From Paraburkholderia sp. IMGN_8 (GTDB lineage: Bacteria; Pseudomonadota; Gammaproteobacteria; Burkholderiales; Burkholderiaceae), in NCBI RefSeq assembly GCF_038050405.1, contig NZ_CP150900.1, forward strand, positions 4,092,001 to 4,156,000: a DNA stretch of 64,000 nt, written 5' to 3'. The position numbers and the translations under genes were made by a program. Positions 38,935-48,664 of the stretch are shown here, one piece after another. Below the pieces are notes generated by a model, which had not been told where the DNA came from, searched no databases, and saw nothing but the letters and a program-made list of their open reading frames with translations. Numbering within the stretch: position 1 is the stretch's first letter; every line of letters begins with the position of its first letter.

Positions 38935-39729
38935 ATGGCAAAACCACGCCGCACAACAAAGCAATCGAAACAAACCGGGGGCACTTTTCTCGGCATCGTG
39001 CTGGGCCTGATCGTCGGCCTGGCGATCGCGGTAGTGGTGGCGCTGTATATCACCCGTGCGCCCACGCCGTTCGTCTCGAAGGTAGCGCCGCCCGCGGCAT
39101 CCGATGCCGGCGCAAGCCAGCCGCAATACGATCCGAACCGTCCGCTGCAAGGCAAGACGCCGGGCCAGCCGGTGCCGCAAGCCGCGCAGCCGGCGCCGCC
39201 GAACACCGCGCCGGGCCAGACCACCTCGCAGACGCAGTCGGGCATGCTGGAAGAACCGCAGATCGTCGAGGTGCCGCCGTCGAACGGTAGCGCAAACGGC
39301 AATGCGAACGGCACCGCGGTCGCGCCGAAGCCCGCGCAGGAAAACGGCACCAACGCGCCGGCGAAGAAGGCGCAAGCCACCAGCGCGCCTCCCGCCACCG
39401 CGGCCACCTCGGCGCCGAAGAGCACCTCGTCGACGGCGGCTGCCAACGCCAAACCGGGTTCGAATGCGACGCCCGCGCCTGGCGATGCCAATACCGGCTA
39501 CTTCCTGCAAGTGGGCGCGTACAAGACAGCGGCCGATGCCGAGCAGCAGCGCGCGCGCCTCGCCTTCCAGGGCTTCGAATCGAAGGTCACGCAGCGCGAT
39601 GCGGGCGGCGTCACATACTTCCGCGTGCGCATCGGGCCGTTCTCGAAGTTCGAAGACATGAATTCGAGCCGCCAGCGCCTGTCTGACGCGGGTGTGGACA
39701 CCGCCGTGATCCGCTTTACGAAACAATAA
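38935..39729 (+). CDS. SPOR domain-containing protein (FtsN-like)
   Basis: This 264-aa protein has a basic cytoplasmic start, one membrane helix (about residues 18-39, FLGIVLGLIVGLAIAVVVALYI) and a long Pro/Ala/Thr-rich linker. A SPOR domain fills the last 80 residues (YFLQVGAYKTAADAEQQRARL, FRVRIGPFSKFEDMNSSRQRL). SPOR domains bind denuded septal peptidoglycan. The layout is that of FtsN, and this gene next to argS is the FtsN-like one in many betaproteobacteria. The start at 38935 is MAKPRRTTKQ. Confidence 0.9.
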   Translation: MAKPRRTTKQSKQTGGTFLGIVLGLIVGLAIAVVVALYITRAPTPFVSKVAPPAASDAGASQPQYDPNRPLQGKTPGQPVPQAAQPAPPNTAPGQTTSQTQSGMLEEPQIVEVPPSNGSANGNANGTAVAPKPAQENGTNAPAKKAQATSAPPATAATSAPKSTSSTAAANAKPGSNATPAPGDANTGYFLQVGAYKTAADAEQQRARLAFQGFESKVTQRDAGGVTYFRVRIGPFSKFEDMNSSRQRLSDAGVDTAVIRFTKQ

Positions 39730-39889
39730 TCGAACCGTGATTAGCTGTACCGCGCTGCCGCCGAACTATCGGCGCGCGGCGCGAGTCACAAGCAAAACAG
39801 ACGACTGATACATCTAACGCCGAATTTGAAAGCAGTGGCGGGCATTTGCGTGGCGCCATCGCTTTACCGCCTACCTGGGTCAAACAAAC

Positions 39890-40528
39890 ATGAAAAAACT
39901 GCTGAGCATTCTGTTCCTCTCGCTGGGCCTCGTCGCCGCCACGGCATCCGCATCGCCAACCGCTCCGGTGTCCGGCAAAGACTTCACCGTGCTGTCGGCG
40001 CCGCAGACCACCGACGCGCCGGCCGGCAAGATCGAAGTCACCGAATTCTTTTGGTACGGCTGCCCGCACTGCAACGAGTTCGACCCGTACCTGGAAGCAT
40101 GGGTCAAGAAGCAGGGTCCGGACGTCGTGTTCAAGCGCGTGCCGGTCGCTTTCCGCGACGACTTCATTCCGCACTCGAAGCTGTACCACGCTGTCGACGC
40201 ACTCGGCCTCGCGCAACAGCTCACGCCGAAGATCTTCAACGAAATCCACGTCAACAAGAACTACCTGCTGACGCCGGAAGATCAGGCCAAATTCCTCGCG
40301 AAGAACGGCGTCGATTCGAAGAAGTTCATGGACGCGTATAACTCGTTCTCGACGCAAAGCGCGCTGCAAAAAGACAAGAAGCTGATGGAAGACTACAAGA
40401 TCGACGGCGTACCGACCTTGGCTGTGCAAGGTAAGTATGAAACCGGTCCGGCCGCGACCAACAGCCTGCCGGGCACGATCCAGGTGCTCGACTACCTGGT
40501 GCAGCAAGTCCGCTCCAAGAAGATGTAA
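39890..40528 (+). CDS. dsbA: Thiol:disulfide interchange protein DsbA
   Basis: This 212-aa periplasmic oxidase has a signal peptide (about residues 1-22, ending SAS-P) and a thioredoxin fold with CPHC at 58-61 (FFWYGCPHC). The cis-proline segment GVPTLAVQG is present. It makes disulfide bonds in exported proteins and is normally re-oxidised by DsbB, which is not here. It follows the SPOR gene by 160 bp. Confidence 0.95.
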   Translation: MKKLLSILFLSLGLVAATASASPTAPVSGKDFTVLSAPQTTDAPAGKIEVTEFFWYGCPHCNEFDPYLEAWVKKQGPDVVFKRVPVAFRDDFIPHSKLYHAVDALGLAQQLTPKIFNEIHVNKNYLLTPEDQAKFLAKNGVDSKKFMDAYNSFSTQSALQKDKKLMEDYKIDGVPTLAVQGKYETGPAATNSLPGTIQVLDYLVQQVRSKKM

Positions 40529-40544
40529 CGTCAAAGGCGCCGGA

Positions 40545-41318
40545 ATGAGTTCCCCTCTGAAGGTTTTCATTACCGGCGCATCGAGTGGCATCGGCCTCGC
40601 GCTCGCCGCCGAATATGCGCGGCGCGGCGCGATTCTCGGCCTCATTGCCCGTCGCGGCGACGCGCTCGCCGCCTTCAAGCAGTCTCATCCCCAGAACACC
40701 GTCTCCATCTATTCCGTCGACGTCCGCGACGCCGAGGCGCTCGCCGAAGCGGCTGAGCAGTTCATCGCGCAGCACGGTTTGCCGGACATCGTGATCGCCA
40801 ATGCCGGCATCAGCCGCGGCGCCGTCACCGGCCACGGCGACCTGCGCACCTTCCGCGAAGTGATGGACATCAATTACTTCGGCATGGTTGCCACCTTCGA
40901 GCCGTTCGCCGCTGCGATGGTCGCGGCGAAGAAAGGCACGCTGGTCGGTATCGCCAGCGTGGCCGGCGTGCGCGGCTTGCCGGGGTCCGGCGCGTACAGC
41001 GCGTCGAAGTCGGCGGCGCTCAAGTATCTCGAGGCGTTGCGTGTCGAAATGCGGCCGTTGGGCGTCGGCGTGGTCACCATCGCGCCCGGCTACATCCGCA
41101 CGCCGATGACCGAGCATAACCCGTACGCAATGCCGTTTCTGATGGATGCCGACCGCTTCGCGGTCAAGGTCGCGCAGGCGATCGAACGGCAAACCGCCTT
41201 CGCTGTGTTCCCGTGGCAGATGCGCATCGGGGCCATGCTGCTGCACGTACTGCCGCGCTGGCTCTACGACCGCGTCTTTGAACGCGCGCCGCGCAAGCCC
41301 CGCGCCGTCACCGAGTAA
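40545..41318 (+). CDS. SDR family oxidoreductase
   Basis: This 257-aa enzyme is a classical short-chain dehydrogenase. TGASSGIG near residue 10 is the NAD(P)-binding loop, NAGIS follows near 88, and the catalytic Ser-Tyr-Lys is in IASVAG and SGAYSASK. The start at 40545 lies 16 bp after the dsbA stop codon. The C-terminal extension (MRIGAMLLHVLPRWLYDRVFERAPRKP) is hydrophobic, as in lipid-acting SDRs of this subgroup. The substrate is unknown. Confidence 0.9.
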   Translation: MSSPLKVFITGASSGIGLALAAEYARRGAILGLIARRGDALAAFKQSHPQNTVSIYSVDVRDAEALAEAAEQFIAQHGLPDIVIANAGISRGAVTGHGDLRTFREVMDINYFGMVATFEPFAAAMVAAKKGTLVGIASVAGVRGLPGSGAYSASKSAALKYLEALRVEMRPLGVGVVTIAPGYIRTPMTEHNPYAMPFLMDADRFAVKVAQAIERQTAFAVFPWQMRIGAMLLHVLPRWLYDRVFERAPRKPRAVTE

Positions 41319-41321
41319 TTC

Positions 41322-42140
41322 ATGCAGCCGCGTGCGGTCGATGCAGCCGGCGTCGAGCACGAATTGGCCAGTGCCGACGCGCGCATCGTCTCGCTGGTGC
41401 CGAGCATCACCGAATTGCTGTTCGCGCTGGGGCTCGACAGGCAGATTGTCGGACGCACCGGCTTTTGCGTGCATCCGCACGACAAGGTGCGGCAGGTGCG
41501 CAAAGTCGGCGGCACCAAGGCCGTGAATATCGACGCGATTCGCGCGTTGCGTCCCACCCATCTGATCGTCAATATCGACGAAAACGAGCGCGATACCGTC
41601 GATGAGTTGCGCGCGTTCGTGCCGCATATCGTCGTCACCCATCCGCAGACGCCGCAAGACAATCTCTCGCTGTACACGCTGCTCGGCGCGATCTTCGACC
41701 GCGGGCAGGAAGCCCAGCGCTTGAGCGCGGCGCTCGAAGCGCGCCTGCGCGAAGCCGCGGCGCATGCGTTCCCCGCTCAGAACGTGCTGTATCTGATCTG
41801 GCGCGAACCATGGATGACGGTCGCGCGCGACACCTACATCGCCGCGATGCTGCGGCTCGTGAACTGGCGGACACTGCCTGACGTGCACGGCGGAACGGCA
41901 GGCGCCGCGCGCTACCCCACACTCGACTTCGACCGCGCGCCGTGGCTTGCAGAAGTCGACCGCATACTGCTTTCCAGCGAGCCGTATCGCTTCACGCAGG
42001 CCCATTGCGACACGCTGAAACGCGATCCGCGGCTGGCCGGCAAGCGCATCGAGTTGATCGATGGGGAACAGGTGTCGTGGTACGGCGTGCGCGCGATCGA
42101 AGGCATCGGCTATCTGCTGCGCCGCGCCGCTGCGGTATAA
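41322..42140 (+). CDS. BtuF-like cobalamin-binding protein
   Basis: This 272-aa protein has the helical-backbone metal-receptor fold of BtuF: RIVSLVPSITELLFALGL, VGRTGFCVHP, KVGGTKAVNIDAIRALRPTHLIV and a C-terminal helix. There is no signal peptide, so it would be cytosolic unless the true start is upstream, and no btuC or btuD genes adjoin it. It starts three bases after the SDR stop. A role in vitamin B12 handling is inferred from fold only; no link to the split metH is visible beyond vitamin use. Confidence 0.8.
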   Translation: MQPRAVDAAGVEHELASADARIVSLVPSITELLFALGLDRQIVGRTGFCVHPHDKVRQVRKVGGTKAVNIDAIRALRPTHLIVNIDENERDTVDELRAFVPHIVVTHPQTPQDNLSLYTLLGAIFDRGQEAQRLSAALEARLREAAAHAFPAQNVLYLIWREPWMTVARDTYIAAMLRLVNWRTLPDVHGGTAGAARYPTLDFDRAPWLAEVDRILLSSEPYRFTQAHCDTLKRDPRLAGKRIELIDGEQVSWYGVRAIEGIGYLLRRAAAV

Positions 42141-42431
42141 GGTGCGGCATTGAGGGCGCGCACGGAGCGGCGGCATGGCACGGCCGCGCTGAGGACCCGC
42201 ACCCTAAGTCCATATGGATATGCGGATTAAGTTGTTGTCGCCGCAACCACCCTTCGATAAGCTTTCGCGAAGGCCGAGGCGCGCGGGGATTGACTGGTAT
42301 TGCAGCACCCAAACCATGCGCCGGCGCCGGAAACGTATCACAATAAAGACGACAGCTGCCCGTCGCCCGTCACCGGAACATAACCACACAACCAGACGCA
42401 CTGCCTGACTGCGCTCGTTATGGGAGATCCT

Positions 42432-44018
42432 ATGCGCTTCAAACTGCTCGCAGCCGCCGTACTGTTCACGGCGCCCGCGCTCGTGCTCGCCAAACCGCTG
42501 ACCGTCTGTACCGAGTCGAGCCCCGACGGCTTCGATGTCGTGCAGTTCAACTCGCTGGTGACGACCAATGCGTCGGCCGACGTGATCTTCAATTCATTGG
42601 TCTCGTACGACGAGGCCGCGAAGAAAGTGGTGCCGGCGCTCGCCGACAAATGGGACGTGAGCGCCGACGGTCTCACCTACACGTTCCACCTGCGCCCGAA
42701 CGTGCAGTTCCAGACCACCGACTACTTCAAGCCCACCCGCGCACTGAACGCCGACGACGTCGTCTTCACGTTCGACCGCATGCTCAATGACAGCAATCCG
42801 TGGCACAAGGTGGCGGGCGCGAGCGGCTTCCCGCATGCGCAATCGATGGGTTTACCGAAGCTGATCAAGGCGATCAGCAAGGTCGACGACAACACCGTCA
42901 AATTCGAACTGAACGCGCCGGATGCAACCTTTGTGTCGATCCTGACGATGGGTTTCGCGTCGATCTATTCCGCCGAATACACCGACCAGTTGCTCAAGGC
43001 CGGCAAGCAGGCCGACCTGAACGCGAAGCCGGTCGGCACCGGTCCTTTCGAGCTGAAAAGCTATACGAAAGACGCCGTGATCCGCTACGACGTGAGTCCA
43101 ACCTACTGGGGCCCGAAGCCGAAGATCGACCGCCTGATCTACGCGATCACGCCGGACGCCACCGTGCGCGCGCAAAAGGTAAAGGCGGGCGAATGCCAGA
43201 TCGCGCTGTCGCCGAAACCGCAGGATCTCGCCGAAGCGAAGGGCGACAAATCGCTCGCCATCGTGCAGACGCCCGCCTTCATGACCGCGTTCGTCGCGCT
43301 GAATACGCAGAAGAAGCCGCTTGACAACCAGAAGGTCCGTGCCGCGCTGAACATGGCGTTCGACCGCACGACGTACCTGAAGGCGATCTTCGACAACACC
43401 GCGACGCCGGCCGTCAATCCGTATCCGCCGAACACGTGGAGCTACGACAAGGGCGTGAAGGCGTGGCCGTACGATCCCGCGAAGGCGAAGAAACTGCTCG
43501 CGGACGCGGGCTATCCGAACGGCTTCGAAACGACGATCTGGGTGCGTCCGAACGGCAGCGTGCTGAATCCGAATCCGAAGGCCGGCGCCGAACTGCTGCA
43601 AGCCGACTTCGCGAAGATCGGCGTGAAGGCCGACGTGAAGGTGATCGAATGGGGCGAGCTGATCAAGCAGGCAAAGCTTGGCCAGCATGACACGCTGTTC
43701 ATGGGCTGGGCCGGCGACAACGGCGATCCGGATAACTACCTGTCGCCGCTCTTCAGCTGCAACGCGGTGAAGTCGGGCATTAACTTCGCGCGCTTCTGCG
43801 ATCAGGATCTGGACAAGCTGATCGCCGACGGCAAGGCCACGCCGGATCAAGCCAAACGCGCGAAGGCGTATGAACAGGCGCAGCAGATCATTCACGATCA
43901 GGCGCTGTGGATTCCGCTGGGCTATCCGACCGCCGCGGCGATCACGCGTACGAGCGTAAGCGGTTATCACGTGAGTCCGTTTGGACGGCAAAGCTTTGCT
44001 ACGGTGGCGGTGCAGTAA
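42432..44018 (+). CDS. Orphan dipeptide/oligopeptide ABC substrate-binding protein (DppA-like)
   Basis: This 528-aa periplasmic protein has a signal peptide (about residues 1-19, ending LAKP). The mature fold begins LTVCTESSPDGFDVVQFNS, and family landmarks include DVVFTFDRML and PVGTGPFELKSY. It fits the DppA family (di-, tri- or heme-peptides). GGGAG lies 8 bases before the ATG at 42432. No dpp permease or ATPase genes are near, so it must share one encoded elsewhere or work alone. Confidence 0.87.
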   Translation: MRFKLLAAAVLFTAPALVLAKPLTVCTESSPDGFDVVQFNSLVTTNASADVIFNSLVSYDEAAKKVVPALADKWDVSADGLTYTFHLRPNVQFQTTDYFKPTRALNADDVVFTFDRMLNDSNPWHKVAGASGFPHAQSMGLPKLIKAISKVDDNTVKFELNAPDATFVSILTMGFASIYSAEYTDQLLKAGKQADLNAKPVGTGPFELKSYTKDAVIRYDVSPTYWGPKPKIDRLIYAITPDATVRAQKVKAGECQIALSPKPQDLAEAKGDKSLAIVQTPAFMTAFVALNTQKKPLDNQKVRAALNMAFDRTTYLKAIFDNTATPAVNPYPPNTWSYDKGVKAWPYDPAKAKKLLADAGYPNGFETTIWVRPNGSVLNPNPKAGAELLQADFAKIGVKADVKVIEWGELIKQAKLGQHDTLFMGWAGDNGDPDNYLSPLFSCNAVKSGINFARFCDQDLDKLIADGKATPDQAKRAKAYEQAQQIIHDQALWIPLGYPTAAAITRTSVSGYHVSPFGRQSFATVAVQ

Positions 44019-44036
44019 AGCGCCAGCCACACCACA

Positions 44037-44072
44037 AAAAAAGCCCGGTTGCGAAAGCACCGGGCTTTTTTT
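44037..44072. terminator. Bidirectional rho-independent terminator
   Basis: AAAAAAGCCCGG and CCGGGCTTTTTT form a long stem with a GAAA tetraloop at 44053-44056. It separates the dppA-like gene from the convergent MBL-fold gene. Confidence 0.9.
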
Positions 44073-44090
44073 ATCTACTGACGAACGTGA

Positions 44091-45161
44091 TCACGCCGAA
44101 AACCGGATCACACCATCCGCATCATGCGTGCGCTTCAATTCACCCGCGAGCCACAGCAGATGCAAGTGAGCCAACGCCTCGCCCATCGCAAACGTCATCT
44201 GGTGAATATCGAGTTGGCGCTTGAACATCAGCGGCACGATGTCCGCCGCGCTCTGCGGCTTCTGCGCACACGCCTCGCGCACTTCGGCCAGACGCGCGTC
44301 GTGATGCTCGCGCAATTGCGTGATGCGCGTACGCACGCCGCGAAACGGCTTGCCGTGCGACGGCAGCACGAGCGTGTCCTCGGGCATCGTTTCATAGCGG
44401 TCGAGCGATTCGAGGTACAGCGCGAGCGGCGAGCCTTCCGGTTCCATGTCGAACACCGACACGTTGGTCGAAATGCGCGGCAGCACCATGTCGCCGGAAA
44501 TCAGCACGCCCGTCTCTTCGCAGTACAGCGCGCAGTGTTCCGGCGCATGGCCATAACCGGTCACCACATGCCACGTTTTACCGCCGATCCTCACCGCATC
44601 CGCTTCGCGCAGCCGCCGATACTGGCTGGGAATCGCCGGCACGAGGCTCGCGTAGTAGCTCTTGCGATTGCGCAGCTTTTCGAGCGACGCCTCATCGTTC
44701 ACGCCATGCCGCGCGAAGTGGCGCGCCGCGCCCTCGCCGCCCGCATTGGAGCCGTCGCCGGCCGCCATCACGCGGGCCTGCATGTATTCGCCAAGCGTCA
44801 TCCACAGCCGCACGTCCCAGCGCTTCTTGTCGCCGCCTGCGCAGATCCAGTGCGCGAGGCCGATGTGATCCGGATGACAATGCGTGACGATCACGCGCAA
44901 CACCGGCAGGCCGTCGAGCACCGAGTCGAACACTTTCTCCCAGTTCTCCTTGATCGCGTCCGACGCAATGCCGCAGTCGACCACGGTCCAGCCTTGCTGA
45001 CCGTCGATTTCATCGCGTAGCAGCCAGAGGTTGATGTGGTCGAGCGCGAACGGCAACGGCATACGCAGCCAGAACACCCCTGGCGCGACTTCCATCGCGT
45101 GGCCCGCTTCGGGCAAGGTGTCTTTGAACGGATAGTCGAGTTGATGTTCGAGGGCATTCAT
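44091..45161 (-). CDS. Metallo-beta-lactamase-fold hydrolase
   Basis: This 356-aa protein has the MBL-fold metal motif THCHPDHIG near residue 107 (HxHxDH), a later histidine in YGHAPEHCALYCEE, and the aspartate in LISGDMVLPR. A helical C-terminal region follows. Comparable proteins next to MerR genes are common in Burkholderiales. The start at 45161 (MNALEHQLDYP) is preferred to an earlier frame opening. It is divergent from the MerR gene with a likely shared operator, and probably acts on a thioester or lactone. Confidence 0.85.
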   Translation of the reverse strand: MNALEHQLDYPFKDTLPEAGHAMEVAPGVFWLRMPLPFALDHINLWLLRDEIDGQQGWTVVDCGIASDAIKENWEKVFDSVLDGLPVLRVIVTHCHPDHIGLAHWICAGGDKKRWDVRLWMTLGEYMQARVMAAGDGSNAGGEGAARHFARHGVNDEASLEKLRNRKSYYASLVPAIPSQYRRLREADAVRIGGKTWHVVTGYGHAPEHCALYCEETGVLISGDMVLPRISTNVSVFDMEPEGSPLALYLESLDRYETMPEDTLVLPSHGKPFRGVRTRITQLREHHDARLAEVREACAQKPQSAADIVPLMFKRQLDIHQMTFAMGEALAHLHLLWLAGELKRTHDADGVIRFSA

Positions 45162-45263
45162 TGTGGGTGTCTTCCTCCGTCGGCTGCCTGGCATGGCGAG
45201 GTATGCGATACCGGGCGGCGTGGTTGCGGCATGCTCGTGCCGTGGTTGCGTTTCGATCAAGTT

Positions 45264-45281
45264 GACGATAACGTAAACGTC
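45264..45281. promoter_or_regulatory. Candidate MerR (LiuR-like) operator
   Basis: An imperfect 18-bp palindrome, GACG at 45264-45267 and CGTC at 45278-45281 with ACGT at the centre, lies between the divergent MBL and MerR genes. LiuR-type MerR regulators of leucine degradation use ACGT-containing palindromes. Spacing to both starts (103 and 48 bp) is plausible. Confidence 0.4.
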
Positions 45282-45328
45282 GATTCTATCGTTCAATCCG
45301 ATTTTCTGCCCGGCCACGGGATGCCCCG

Positions 45329-45733
45329 ATGAATACGCAATACACGATCACCGACCTCGCGCGGGAATTCGACGTGACGCCGCGCGCGATCCGCTTCTAT
45401 GAAGATCAGGGTTTACTCTCACCGAGCCGCGAGGGATCGAGCGGCTTGCGGCGCGTCTATTCGGGCCGCGACAGAACCCGCCTGAAGCTGACGTTGCGCG
45501 GCAAACGGCTCGGTTTCACGCTGTCGGAAATCCGCGATCTGCTGGATGTTTACGAATCGCCGACCGACACCGTGCCGCAATTGCACGCGTTCCTCGCAAC
45601 GGTGGCCCGGCATCGCGAGATACTCGAACGTCAGCTTGAAGACCTGAACGCGACGCTCGAAGACCTCGCGCAATACGAAGCACAAGCGCGCGCACTACTC
45701 GAAAACGGCGCACGCCAGGCCAAGCCTGCATGA
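45329..45733 (+). CDS. MerR family regulator (LiuR-like)
   Basis: This 134-aa protein has a MerR winged helix (TITDLAREFDVTPRAIRFYEDQGLLSPSREGSSGLRRVYSGRDR in outline), a coiled-coil region (LATVARHREILERQLEDLNATLEDL) and no metal-binding cysteines. It resembles LiuR, the regulator of branched-chain acyl-CoA degradation in proteobacteria. No cognate ligand can be read. It is divergent from the MBL-fold gene; its position upstream of aceK and an acyl-CoA cluster suggests these are targets. Confidence 0.82.
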   Translation: MNTQYTITDLAREFDVTPRAIRFYEDQGLLSPSREGSSGLRRVYSGRDRTRLKLTLRGKRLGFTLSEIRDLLDVYESPTDTVPQLHAFLATVARHREILERQLEDLNATLEDLAQYEAQARALLENGARQAKPA

Positions 45734-45945
45734 GCAGGCATAAGCCAAATATTTTTTGCCGAAAGTTAAGCCGGTTAAGGCATGCCAAACTGCAGCATTG
45801 AGCGGAGATAGTCTGAAAGTCGGCGAACGCCGGACAACGCGCGGGATGCGCGACGGCGCGAGCCGAGCGGCGCGATGCGTCGCAGGCCCACCCGGGCGAT
45901 ACAATCCCGGGTGTCTTCACGACATGGGACGAATGCACGGTCGAC

Positions 45946-47793
45946 ATGAATCACTTCCCCAAACTGCTGTCGTCGCAGATCGGCTTTGACGTTGCGCAGA
46001 CGATGCTCGAAGGCTTCGATCGGCACTACCGGATCTTCCGCGACGCCGCGATCCATGCCAAGACACTCTTTGAAGCCGCCGACTGGCACGGCCTGCAAAA
46101 GCTGGCGCGCGAGCGCATCACCTCGTATGACGAACGCGTCGAGGAGTGCGTCGAACGGCTCGAAGACGAATACGATGCGGAAAACATCGACAACGAAATC
46201 TGGCAGCAGATCAAGCTGCACTACATCGGCCTCCTGACCACGCACCGGCAACCCGAGTGCGCGGAGACGTTTTTCAATTCGGTGTGCTGCAAGATTCTGC
46301 ACCGCTCGTATTTCAACAACGACTTCATTTTCGTGCGCCCGGCGATCTCGACCGAATACCTCGAGAACGACGAGCCGGCCGCGAAGCCGACCTATCGCGC
46401 CTATTACCCCGGCAAGGACGGTCTTGCCGCGACGCTCGAGCGCATCGTCACGAACTTCCAGCTGGAGCCGCCGTTCGAAGACCTGACGCGCGACGTCGGT
46501 TGCGTGATGCAGGCGATCCACGACGCGTTCGGCGCCTTCGACGAAGCGCCCAACTTCCAGATTCATGTGCTGTCGTCGCTGTTCTATCGGAACAAGTCGG
46601 CGTATATCGTCGGACGGATCATCAACGGCGACTTGCTGCTGCCGTTCGCGGTGCCGCTGCGTCACGTGAAGCCGGGCTTGCTTGCACTCGATACGGTACT
46701 GCTCAAGTGCGACCAGTTGCTGATCATCTTCAGCTTCTCGCATTCGTACTTCCTCGTGGATATGGAAGTGCCGTCCGCGTACGTCGAGTTTCTCGGCACG
46801 ATCATGCAGGGCAAACCGAAGGCGGAAATCTACACGTCGGTCGGCTTGCAGAAACAGGGCAAGAATCTGTTCTATCGCGATCTGCTGCACCATCTGTCGC
46901 ATTCGAGCGATCAGTTCATCATCGCGCCCGGCATCAAGGGGCTCGTGATGCTGGTGTTCACGCTGCCGTCCTTTCCGTACGTGTTCAAGCTGATCAAAGA
47001 CAGCTTCCCGCCGCCGAAGGAAACCACCCGCGCGCAGATCAAGGAAAAGTATCAGCTCGTCAAACGACACGACCGCCTGGGCCGCATGGCCGACACGCTC
47101 GAATATTCGAGCGTCGCGTTGCCGGTCTCGCGCCTCGATGAGGCGCTGGTGCGCGAACTCGAAAAGGAAGTGCCCTCGCTGATCGAATACGACGGCGGCA
47201 ATCTGGTGATTCGCCATTTGTATATCGAACGCCGGATGGTGCCGCTCAATCTGTTTCTGCAAAACGGCACCGAGGAAGACATCGATCACGGCATCAAGGA
47301 ATACGGCAACGCGGTGAAGGAACTGATGCAGGCGAACATCTTTCCCGGCGACATGCTGTACAAGAACTTCGGCGTGACGCGTCACGGGCGCGTCGTGTTC
47401 TACGACTACGATGAAATCGAATATCTGACCGACTGCAACGTGCGCGCGGTGCCGGCGCCACGTAACGAGGAAGACGAAATGTCGGGCGAGCCGTGGTACT
47501 CGATCGGCCCGCACGACATCTTCCCGGAAACGTACGGCACGTTTTTGCTCGGCGACCCACGCGTGCGCCATTCCTTCATGCGGCATCACGCGGACTTTTT
47601 CGATCCTGCGTTGTGGCAACGGCACAAGGATCATCTACTGAAAGGCGAACTGCCCGACTTTTTCCCGTACGAAAGCAGCGTGCGCTTTTGCATCCGCTAT
47701 CCGGAACGCTTCGCCGATGCGGTTACCGCACTATCGGTTACGTCGGATACCCCGGGTACGCAAGCAGATCGGCGCACCGTGCGCGTGGCGTGA
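45946..47793 (+). CDS. aceK: Isocitrate dehydrogenase kinase/phosphatase
   Basis: This 615-aa bifunctional enzyme phosphorylates and reactivates isocitrate dehydrogenase, steering carbon into the glyoxylate shunt. The kinase signature is [26 protein letters not shown] near residues 325-352, with [12 protein letters not shown] and [18 protein letters not shown] later. It is the full family length. In E. coli aceK is in aceBAK; here it stands alone, beside acyl-CoA degrading genes, which fits growth on acetyl-CoA sources. The start at 45946 lacks a strong ribosome site. Confidence 0.95.
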   Translation: MNHFPKLLSSQIGFDVAQTMLEGFDRHYRIFRDAAIHAKTLFEAADWHGLQKLARERITSYDERVEECVERLEDEYDAENIDNEIWQQIKLHYIGLLTTHRQPECAETFFNSVCCKILHRSYFNNDFIFVRPAISTEYLENDEPAAKPTYRAYYPGKDGLAATLERIVTNFQLEPPFEDLTRDVGCVMQAIHDAFGAFDEAPNFQIHVLSSLFYRNKSAYIVGRIINGDLLLPFAVPLRHVKPGLLALDTVLLKCDQLLIIFSFSHSYFLVDMEVPSAYVEFLGTIMQGKPKAEIYTSVGLQKQGKNLFYRDLLHHLSHSSDQFIIAPGIKGLVMLVFTLPSFPYVFKLIKDSFPPPKETTRAQIKEKYQLVKRHDRLGRMADTLEYSSVALPVSRLDEALVRELEKEVPSLIEYDGGNLVIRHLYIERRMVPLNLFLQNGTEEDIDHGIKEYGNAVKELMQANIFPGDMLYKNFGVTRHGRVVFYDYDEIEYLTDCNVRAVPAPRNEEDEMSGEPWYSIGPHDIFPETYGTFLLGDPRVRHSFMRHHADFFDPALWQRHKDHLLKGELPDFFPYESSVRFCIRYPERFADAVTALSVTSDTPGTQADRRTVRVA

Positions 47794-47887
47794 ACATCAC
47801 GCGCCGCGAGCATCTTTGAATGCATCGTCCGAACCTTATGTAACGACACCGACCGGTCAATCGGTCGAGCAACGGCCCAGACGCACC

Positions 47888-48664
47888 ATGAATACAAACG
47901 CTTCTCCCCTTCCCAATCCGCTCGCGCATCTGTTCGACAACAACGACGCGTGGGTGGCCCGCAAGCTGTCCGAAGACCCGGAGTACTTTTCGCGTCTCGC
48001 GCACCAGCAGACGCCCGAATACCTGTGGATCGGCTGCTCCGATTCGCGCGTGCCGGCCAATCAGATCATCGGCCTGCCGCCGGGCGAAGTGTTCGTGCAC
48101 AGAAACATCGCCAACGTGGTGGTGCATACGGATCTGAACTGCCTGTCGGTGATCCAGTTCGCCGTCGACCTGCTGAAGGTCAAGCACATCATGGTGGTCG
48201 GCCACTACGGCTGCTCCGGCGTGGGCGCGGCGCTGCACGGCCGTCGCGTGGGTCTGGCCGACAACTGGCTGCATCACGTGCAGGACGTGCGCACCAAGCA
48301 TGCCGCGCTGCTCGAAGAATGGCCGCTCGGCGAAGCGCGCCATCGGCGTCTGGTCGAGCTGAACACGATCGAGCAGGTGGTCAACGTGTGCCGCACCACC
48401 ATCGTCAACGACGCATGGGCGCGCGGCCAGGAGCTAACCGTGCACGGTTGGGTGTATGGCGTGCACGACGGCAAGGTACGCAATCTCGGCATGACGATCG
48501 GCGAACCGGGTGCGCTCGATCCGACCTATCAGAATTGCGTCGCGGCAGTGTCGGCAAGCGGCGCGCACAAAGCGGACAACGACGTGGTCGCGGCCGACGC
48601 GGCCCAGCTCGGCGATGTGCCGGCGATCGTCGAAGGTGTGATCAAGGAGTTTAGAAATGAGTGA
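47888..48664 (+). CDS. Beta-class carbonic anhydrase
   Basis: This 258-aa enzyme has the beta-CA zinc residues Cys50, Asp52 and Arg54 (WIGCSDSR) and His106 with Cys109 (VGHYGCSG). It interconverts CO2 and bicarbonate. The start at 47888 (MNTNASPLPN) is used because the open frame is unrelated upstream. It overlaps the thiolase gene by 8 bp, so bicarbonate supply may be tied to acyl-CoA carboxylation in this cluster. Confidence 0.93.
   Translation: MNTNASPLPNPLAHLFDNNDAWVARKLSEDPEYFSRLAHQQTPEYLWIGCSDSRVPANQIIGLPPGEVFVHRNIANVVVHTDLNCLSVIQFAVDLLKVKHIMVVGHYGCSGVGAALHGRRVGLADNWLHHVQDVRTKHAALLEEWPLGEARHRRLVELNTIEQVVNVCRTTIVNDAWARGQELTVHGWVYGVHDGKVRNLGMTIGEPGALDPTYQNCVAAVSASGAHKADNDVVAADAAQLGDVPAIVEGVIKEFRNE

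Noticed and set aside
37022..38959. A 645-codon open frame antisense to argS
   Set aside because: It is a mirror of argS codons with no domain, no ribosome site and a His/Arg-rich translation.
40326..42176. A 616-codon open frame antisense to dsbA, the SDR and the BtuF-like gene
   Set aside because: It crosses three real genes and has no recognisable domain.
45775..47634. A 619-codon open frame antisense to aceK
   Set aside because: It is a shadow of a highly conserved gene.
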